Position numbers and translations under genes: made by a program. DNA of 64,000 nt from Dehalococcoidia bacterium (GTDB taxonomy: Bacteria > Chloroflexota > Dehalococcoidia > Tepidiformales > Tepidiformaceae): NCBI GenBank assembly GCA_007118095.1, contig SKSF01000049.1, positions 1 through 64,000 of the forward strand. The letters are read 5' to 3'. Under the pieces are notes generated by a model. It ran no database searches. It saw only the letters and a list, made by a program, of their open reading frames with translations, and was not told the origin of the DNA. Of the stretch, positions 58,822-64,000 are shown one piece after another (positions within the stretch are counted from its first letter, which is position 1; the number at the start of each line of letters is the position of its first letter).

Positions 58822-59735
58822 TAGCCATCGACCTCGAAGTGGGTCAGCGCACCGAACTGCCGGTAGCGCTCGTCCACCTCTTTGCGGGTGAGGTTCATCA
58901 GCCGGGTCGGCCCGAAGTCTTCAACCTGGAACGACGCGACAGTCGAACCGTACACGATCGCGCGGCGGATTGCGGCAGGCGTGATCTCGGGCACGGAGTC
59001 GAGGTAGCCCATGAAGCCGCCGGCGAAGGAGTCGCCCGCACCGGTCGGGTCGATTACCTCTTCGAGGGGATAGCCGGGCGCGATGAAGTAATCGTGGCCG
59101 CTGCGGAAAGCAGCACCATACTCGCCCAGCTTCACAATCATGCCTTTGGTGCCGGTTTTCAGGAGTTCCGCGCTCGCCTTTGCAATGCTCGGGACACCGG
59201 CCAGCATCCGGGCTTCGCTCTCATTGATGGCGACAAAATCGGCCGCGCCCATTGTCTCCCGGAACTTCTCCGGGACCGTTTCCAGGAAGAAGGCGATGGA
59301 GTCCACCATCGAGGCCTTGGGCTGGTGCAGCGAGGTGATGAGACGCTTCTGGAGCTCGGGGTCTCCTGCCGCGCAGAAAATGGTGTCGGACTTTTCCCAG
59401 CCCTCGGGAAGGGAAGGGTTCCAGTCAGCATTCACGCCCAGCTCGGTATACAGCGTGTCGCGCGAGTTCATGTCGTAGTGGTAGCGGCCGCCCCACTGGC
59501 TGGTCTTCCCACCCGGGATGGGCGTCACACCCGTGACATCGATCCCGGTACTCGCGAGCTGGTCGCGATATCCTTCGGGAAAGTCATCTCCCACTGCTGC
59601 CAGCAGGCGGACGTCGGTGAACAGCCCTGCTGCCAGCGCTGCGCAGGTGGCCGACCCGCCAAGCAGGCCTTCCCGCCGGTCGAACGGCGTTTCGATGGTG
59701 TCGATGGCTACCCATCCGGATACCAAAAGTGTCAT
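58821..59735 (-). CDS. PfkB-family carbohydrate (ribokinase-like) kinase
   Basis: The 304-residue kinase has GWVAIDTIETPFDRREGLLGGSATCAALAAG at the N-terminus and the catalytic anion-hole motif DPTGAGDSFAGGFMGYL near residue 244. AGAGGA precedes ATG 59735 by 5 bases. It overlaps the mtnP stop by ATGA. Neighbours make a role in nucleoside or methylthioribose-derived sugar metabolism attractive, for example an adenosine- or sugar-kinase, but the substrate is an inference. Confidence 0.9.
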   Translation of the reverse strand: MTLLVSGWVAIDTIETPFDRREGLLGGSATCAALAAGLFTDVRLLAAVGDDFPEGYRDQLASTGIDVTGVTPIPGGKTSQWGGRYHYDMNSRDTLYTELGVNADWNPSLPEGWEKSDTIFCAAGDPELQKRLITSLHQPKASMVDSIAFFLETVPEKFRETMGAADFVAINESEARMLAGVPSIAKASAELLKTGTKGMIVKLGEYGAAFRSGHDYFIAPGYPLEEVIDPTGAGDSFAGGFMGYLDSVPEITPAAIRRAIVYGSTVASFQVEDFGPTRLMNLTRKEVDERYRQFGALTHFEVDG

Positions 59736-60613
59736 AGATTCCTCTCTCTCAGCCATCGCCCGAGGATTGGCCCCAGCCGCTCCCGCGCTGCTGGCGGGAT
59801 CGCGTCCGGTGGCGTGACGATGGCGGTATCTAGGGCGGCGTTGCCGCCGCCGCTCCCGTCTTCGGGCAGTTCCTTCACCACTTCGGTGATGATCTGCCGG
59901 CTGCGTTCAACATTCTGCGCCAGCACCTGGAAGACCGTGCTTGCGTCCACATCGGCTTCAGTGTCGTGCCACGCGTCATAATCAGTGACGGCGGTGAGTA
60001 CTGCGTAGCTCATCTCCGCCTCCCGCGCCAGCTTCGCTTCCGGTAACGCGGTCATACCGACGACGCTCGCTCCCCATGCGCGGTAGAGTTCGCTCTCGGC
60101 CCGCGTGCCGAAGGCCGGGCCTTCGATCACGATGTAGCTTCCGCCGTCGTGCATCGTGGCCCCGGCCCGGTTGCCCGCTTTGAGCACGATCTGCCGCAGG
60201 TCGTCCGAGAACGGGTCGGCCATGCCAACATGGCCGACGATACCGTCGCCGAAATACGTTTCGGGCCGGTGGTGCCGGGTCCGGTCGATAAGCTGGTCGG
60301 GCACCGCCAGGTGCCCGGGACTGTAATCAGCGCGCAGACTGCCGACGGCAGACACGCCAAGCACACGCCGAACCCCCAGCGACTTCAGCGCCCAGAAGTT
60401 AGCGCGCTGGGGGAGTTCGGTCGGCAGGTACTTGTGCCCGGGCCCGTGCCGCGCGAGGAACGCGACACGCCGCCCTTCGAGCGTCCCGACGCGGATCGCG
60501 TCACTTGGCGCCCCAAACGGCGTATCTACTTCGTGCGTTTCCACGTCGACAAGCCCCGGCATTTCGTAGAATCCGGAGCCTCCCAGTACAGCGAGCGCAA
60601 TCTGTCGTTCCAA
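59732..60613 (-). CDS. mtnP: S-methyl-5'-thioadenosine phosphorylase
   Basis: This enzyme splits methylthioadenosine, the by-product of polyamine and other SAM-using reactions, into adenine and methylthioribose 1-phosphate. LAVLGGSGFYEMPG, HEVDTPFGAPSDAIRVG, HGPGHKYLPTELPQRANFWALKSLG and GMTALPEAKLAREAEM are typical. The start is uncertain: TTG 60613 fits the family length (293 residues), but there is no ribosome site; ATG 60700 would overlap the mtnA end and add 29 residues. The product goes to mtnA upstream and the adenine to apt. Confidence 0.93.
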   Translation of the reverse strand: MERQIALAVLGGSGFYEMPGLVDVETHEVDTPFGAPSDAIRVGTLEGRRVAFLARHGPGHKYLPTELPQRANFWALKSLGVRRVLGVSAVGSLRADYSPGHLAVPDQLIDRTRHHRPETYFGDGIVGHVGMADPFSDDLRQIVLKAGNRAGATMHDGGSYIVIEGPAFGTRAESELYRAWGASVVGMTALPEAKLAREAEMSYAVLTAVTDYDAWHDTEADVDASTVFQVLAQNVERSRQIITEVVKELPEDGSGGGNAALDTAIVTPPDAIPPAARERLGPILGRWLRERNL

Positions 60614-60671
60614 TACATCACAGCCTGTGTCGGGGATGCCGTAGCCAGTGTAGCGCGACCGTGGATTGCGT

Positions 60672-61691
60672 TCAGCCGAGCGCTGCAATCCCGGTCTCAT
60701 AGGGATGTTCGGCGATTCCGCGCTCGGTGATTATCCCCGTGATGAGTGTGGCCGGTGTCACATCGAATGCCGGGTTGTATGCATCGACGCCTGCTGGCGC
60801 CCATCGCGTCTCGCCGAAGCCGCCCACTTCGCTCTCGCGCCGGAATTCAATCGGGATGCCGTCGCCGCCGCGGCACGCGCGGTCGACGGTCGTCATCGGC
60901 GCGGCGATGTAGAAGGGGATGCCGTGCCGTGCCGCCGCGAGCGCCAGCCCGTAGGTCCCGACCTTGTTCGCGGTGTCGCCATTTGCGGCGATGCGGTCCG
61001 CGCCGGTGATGACGGCCTGCACGTGTCGCGATGCGATCAGCGAGGCGGCTGCCGCGTCAGGGAGGAGCGTCGCCGGGATGCCCAGCTTCTGCAGCTCCCA
61101 TGTGGTGAGCCGCGCGCCCTGGAGCAGCGGACGCGTCTCGGTCGCATAGCATCGTTCGATGCGCCCCTGTTCCCATGCACGGGCGATGACCGCGAGCGCG
61201 GTCCCGCGGCCACCGGTCGCCAGCGCGCCCGTGTTGCAGTGTGTCAGCACCGACCACCTGGGCTGGATGAGCGGGGCGCCCATCTCCGCCAGGCGCTCAT
61301 CCTCGTCCAGTCGTTCGCGTGCGACTGTCTCGGCGTGGTCCCAGAGCAGGTCGCGACGTTGCTCCTCCGGTGCGTCCAGTGCAAGCGTCAGCGCTCGCCG
61401 CAGCGCCGCCCCGAGGTCGACGGCGGTCGGGCGGGTCGCATCGAGCTCGTCCATGGCCGTCCGCAGCGCCTCGTCGCTTACTCCCCGGTCCTCCGCCGCA
61501 ACTGCGAGCCCGGCAGCACCGCACAGGCCTAGCAGCGGCGCGCCCCGCACGCGGAGCTCACGGATCGCTTCGCCCACTGCCTCGACCGTCCGCATCTCCA
61601 GGTACCGCTCCTCGTGGGGCAGGCAGGTCTGGTCCAGCACGACAATGCCCGTGCCACGTTCTATCCGAAGCGGGGTATATGGGCGTTCCAT
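60672..61691 (-). CDS. mtnA: S-methyl-5-thioribose-1-phosphate isomerase
   Basis: The enzyme turns methylthioribose 1-phosphate into methylthioribulose 1-phosphate. The 339-residue protein starts at ATG 61691, after AGGTGA, and shows GAPLLGLCGAAGLA, HCNTGALATGGRGTALAVI with the catalytic cysteine near residue 156, and the GADRIAANGDTANKVGTY motif with the catalytic aspartate near residue 235. It resembles the eIF2B-like isomerase fold. It sits between the LLM oxidoreductase and mtnP in the same direction, with tight spacing. Confidence 0.95.
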   Translation of the reverse strand: MERPYTPLRIERGTGIVVLDQTCLPHEERYLEMRTVEAVGEAIRELRVRGAPLLGLCGAAGLAVAAEDRGVSDEALRTAMDELDATRPTAVDLGAALRRALTLALDAPEEQRRDLLWDHAETVARERLDEDERLAEMGAPLIQPRWSVLTHCNTGALATGGRGTALAVIARAWEQGRIERCYATETRPLLQGARLTTWELQKLGIPATLLPDAAAASLIASRHVQAVITGADRIAANGDTANKVGTYGLALAAARHGIPFYIAAPMTTVDRACRGGDGIPIEFRRESEVGGFGETRWAPAGVDAYNPAFDVTPATLITGIITERGIAEHPYETGIAALG

Positions 61692-61696
61692 CGGTA

Positions 61697-62719
61697 TCAC
61701 CTGGACACGGGCGTGAGTACTTCCCGGGAGAAGAGCTCGGCCGATTCGAAGGTGGCTTTGGGGTGCACCCCCGGCGGGATCGCCCACCAGTACAGGTGTG
61801 TCACCATCGGAAGCCGCTTCGCGATGGATTCGACGATTTCGCGCGCCCGGGCCGGTGTCACGACGATATCGGGATTGCCCTCGCGGATTTCCTCCGCCGT
61901 CTCCGGGATGCGCGAGAAGACGTTCATCCCGGCAGCGGTGAACCAGTGCGCGTACGCGTTCCGCTGGTAGAGGATCTGCGGGGCGATTTCCGCCCAGGCC
62001 TTCTCGGGGTCTTCCGCCACCATCGCCCAGGGCACGGACAGCGCGATCGGTGGCTGCCCTTCGCGGCCCTGCTTTTCCCATTCGTCCAGGAAGTCCGGGA
62101 TGACATTTGCGGCCGCGAGCAGCCCGTCGCCGGCGCGCCCGGCGCGTCGCACTGCTGGCTCGGTGAACCCGCCGATCCACAGCGGCATCGGATCCTGCGC
62201 AGGCTTGGGCGTCACGTTGATGTCGGTGTAGTGGTAGTAGCGGCCGTGGTAGCTAAAGGCTCCCGGCGACCACGAACGGCGGATGATTTCGACCGCCTCG
62301 TCCATGCGGCGGCCGCGCTCGCGCCGGTCGATGCCAAACCCGGTGAACTCCTCATGCTTGTATCCCACCGCCACGCCCAGGTCCATTCGCCCGCCCGAGA
62401 TGACGTCCACGGTCGCCGCGTCCTCGGCGATGCGGACGGGGTCGTGCAGAGGAAGCAAGAGCACGTTCGTCCCGATGCGGATGCGCGACGTTTGGCCGGC
62501 GATGGTGGCGCAGATGGCCAGGAGCGACGGCGAGTAGCCGTCATCGATAAAGTGGTGCTCGCTCGTCCACGCGTGGTCGAACCCGAGCCGCTCCGCATAG
62601 CGGATGTGCTCGAAGGTGCGCGCGTAGAGCTCGGGCATGTCGCGGCGCCATGGTTCCGGGTTCCGGAAGTCGTACCACAGGCCAAATGACAGCGGCTTCC
62701 CGCCAATGCTGACTGGCAT
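61697..62719 (-). CDS. LLM-class (luciferase-like) flavin-dependent oxidoreductase
   Basis: The 340-residue protein has the TIM-barrel pattern of the bacterial luciferase-like group: LGFDHAWTSEHHFIDDGYSPS near residue 45, RIRIGTNVLLLPLHDPVRIAEDAATVDVISGGR, and YKHEEFTGFGID. Such enzymes use FMN or F420 to oxidise or reduce small molecules. It sits 5 bases before mtnA and 8 bases after apt, so it is likely cotranscribed with methylthioadenosine salvage genes. I know of no LLM enzyme in that pathway, so its role there is unexplained. Confidence 0.92.
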   Translation of the reverse strand: MPVSIGGKPLSFGLWYDFRNPEPWRRDMPELYARTFEHIRYAERLGFDHAWTSEHHFIDDGYSPSLLAICATIAGQTSRIRIGTNVLLLPLHDPVRIAEDAATVDVISGGRMDLGVAVGYKHEEFTGFGIDRRERGRRMDEAVEIIRRSWSPGAFSYHGRYYHYTDINVTPKPAQDPMPLWIGGFTEPAVRRAGRAGDGLLAAANVIPDFLDEWEKQGREGQPPIALSVPWAMVAEDPEKAWAEIAPQILYQRNAYAHWFTAAGMNVFSRIPETAEEIREGNPDIVVTPARAREIVESIAKRLPMVTHLYWWAIPPGVHPKATFESAELFSREVLTPVSR

Positions 62720-62727
62720 AGGGGCTC

Positions 62728-63249
62728 CTAGTAACGCAGCAGGGTGGCTATGTCGTAGCTCTCGAGCGTCTTCCGCCCTTCCAGTGCGGAGAGCTCGATG
62801 GCGAACGCAAACCCGGCGACTTTCCCGCCTACCAGCTCGACCAGCTTGGCAGTGGCGAGCGCCGTCCCGCCCGTAGCGAGCAGGTCATCGATGATGAACG
62901 CACGCTGTCCTGGCTTAAGGGCGTCCTGGTGAATGTCGAGCTGACTGTCGCCATATTCCAATGAGTATTCGACCGACATCCGTTCCGACGGCAGCTTCCC
63001 GGGCTTGCGGACCGGGATGAAGGGCACGCCGAGTTCGAGCGCGACCGGGCAGCCGAAGATGAAGCCGCGGGATTCGATGCCGACGATGGCTTCCGTCTTG
63101 CTGCTGCGCGCCTCTTCGGCCATCTGCTCGACGACATGGCGGAATGCGCCGTGGTCCTTGAGCAGCGGTGTGATGTCCCGGAATATGATTCCCGGTTCTG
63201 GAAAATCTGGGATGTCTCGGATGTAGTTCTGCAGGTCCACGGCGCTCAT
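62728..63249 (-). CDS. apt: Adenine phosphoribosyltransferase
   Basis: The 173-residue enzyme joins adenine with PRPP to make AMP. IRDIPDFPEPGIIFRDITPLL and GIESRGFIFGCPVALEL with the PRPP motif AFIIDDLLATGGTALA (near residue 120) identify it clearly. Sitting in the same tight array as mtnP and mtnA, it probably recovers the adenine released by methylthioadenosine phosphorylase. No strong ribosome site is visible before the ATG. Confidence 0.96.
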   Translation of the reverse strand: MSAVDLQNYIRDIPDFPEPGIIFRDITPLLKDHGAFRHVVEQMAEEARSSKTEAIVGIESRGFIFGCPVALELGVPFIPVRKPGKLPSERMSVEYSLEYGDSQLDIHQDALKPGQRAFIIDDLLATGGTALATAKLVELVGGKVAGFAFAIELSALEGRKTLESYDIATLLRY

Positions 63250-63289
63250 TCTATGCGGGCCGGGCGGGGCCTGCAGCGGCGCCGATCTC

Positions 63290-64000
63290 TCACACCTCCA
63301 GCCCGAGTCCGCGAAGGAATGCCTGGTTCTCCGGTTCGCGCCCCAGGAAGTTCCGCACCATCGCGTCGCCGTCGACCGAACCGCCCGGCTCCAGGATGCG
63401 CTCCCGGTACTCCCGCCCGATGGCCGGGTCCATCAACCCCGCTGATTCGAACCGGGTGAACATGTCGTCGCCGAACACATGCGACCAGAGATAGCCGTAA
63501 TAGCCCGCGTCGTAGCCAAACAGATGACCGAACCCCGACTGGAAATGCGTCCCCTCGATGTACGGGAACCCGGTGATGTCGTGCAGGCGGGCGAGCGTTC
63601 CCGTGGTGTCGCCGTCGAACCCGGGCGAATGGTAGGTCAGGTCGAGCGTCGCGAAGAAGAGCTGACGCATGTAGAATACGCCGCTGTTCAGCGTCTTCGC
63701 CCCCACCATCGCGTCAATCGTCTCCGCGGGGAGCGGTTCGCCCGTCTGGTAGTGGCGCGTGAAGCCCTGGAGGACCTCCTTGTCCCAGCACCAGTGCTCG
63801 AGCATCTGGCTGGGCGCCTCGACGAAATCGCGCTCGGTTGCGGTGCCGCTGAAGCGCATGCAACGGGCGCGCGTCAGGCACTGGTGGAGGATGTGCCCGA
63901 ACTCGTGGAACAGTGTGATGACCTCCTGGTGGCGAAGGAGCGACGGGCGCTCACCGCCGGGCCGCGTGAAATTCGCGACGATCGCGCTCACAGGCCGCTG
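63290..64000 (-). CDS. M3-family metallopeptidase (C-terminal part, cut by window edge)
   Basis: The frame runs off the right edge; about 237 residues of the C-terminus are seen. The zinc-binding motif HEFGH is present (in LFHEFGHILHQCLTRARC), with the third ligand glutamate in DFVEAPSQMLEHWCW. The segment GYYGYLWSHVFGDDMF is a hallmark of thimet oligopeptidase/oligopeptidase A types. These cut short peptides inside the cell. The open frame continues without a stop to the last base, reading RPVSAIVANFTRP, so the gene is intact here. Confidence 0.95.
   Translation of the reverse strand, partial: QRPVSAIVANFTRPGGERPSLLRHQEVITLFHEFGHILHQCLTRARCMRFSGTATERDFVEAPSQMLEHWCWDKEVLQGFTRHYQTGEPLPAETIDAMVGAKTLNSGVFYMRQLFFATLDLTYHSPGFDGDTTGTLARLHDITGFPYIEGTHFQSGFGHLFGYDAGYYGYLWSHVFGDDMFTRFESAGLMDPAIGREYRERILEPGGSVDGDAMVRNFLGREPENQAFLRGLGLEV

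Overview
The window is GC-rich, gene-dense bacterial chromosome: about 56 protein genes, one RNA gene, and no gene-free stretch over about 250 bases. I see no transposase, integrase, CRISPR array, tRNA or attachment site. Several traits suggest a member of the Chloroflexota, possibly the Dehalococcoidia/Tepidiformia side: secreted proteins with Thr/Pro linkers ending in a small 'GHNLIGW' type domain, a beta-prime subunit with a long coiled-coil insertion, an S1 protein with four S1 domains, a lone 5S rRNA gene, and frequent GTG starts. This assignment is an inference from gene content; no 16S gene is present to confirm it.

Layout. 1-4662: DNA repair (mutM) overlapping a partial phosphotransferase gene, a secreted CAP-domain protein, a gamma-glutamylcyclotransferase-like protein, a ferritin-VIT1 fusion and a small membrane-anchored protein. 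4718-17760: information processing, with a free-standing 5S rRNA gene carrying its own promoter and terminator, then S1, clpC, rpoB and rpoC. 17793-25614: a flavin-binding protein, ispF/ispD (MEP isoprenoid pathway), a TIGR03960-type radical SAM protein, a beta-propeller lipoprotein and PEP synthase. 25654-32292: a six-gene surface-glycan operon with ATGA overlaps. It holds an initiating sugar-phosphate transferase, a FlaA1/CapD-type dehydratase and homologues of the four WbpA/B/E/D activities that make a 2,3-diacetamido uronic acid nucleotide sugar.

32302-51522: mixed metabolism, with a secreted sugar-dehydrogenase-like lipoprotein, a VanY peptidase, a class V aminotransferase, Uma2, acyl-CoA dehydrogenase, CoA transferase, bifunctional-type dCTP deaminase, an MBL hydrolase, a TauE exporter, and the beta and alpha subunits of a biotin-dependent acyl-CoA carboxylase lying about 4.8 kb apart. 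It also carries an unrecognised secreted protein built from three tandem two-cysteine domains, a DinB-like protein, an aldo/keto reductase and lysA. A nucleotidyltransferase remnant at 38680-38907 stops just before its catalytic aspartates.

51578-64000: a run of minus-strand genes. First come ilvB-ilvN behind a structured leader of about 180 bases, then a phosphohexomutase/sugar nucleotidyltransferase pair and metK. A tight apt - LLM oxidoreductase - mtnA - mtnP - PfkB kinase - GNAT array follows; it joins SAM synthesis to salvage of methylthioadenosine and its adenine. The window ends inside an M3 metallopeptidase gene.

No clearly new multi-gene system such as a defence island stands out. 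The best candidates for undescribed biology are the triplicated-domain secreted protein, the structured ilv leader, the rpoC insertion, the lone 5S gene and the flavin oxidoreductase inside the methylthioadenosine salvage operon.
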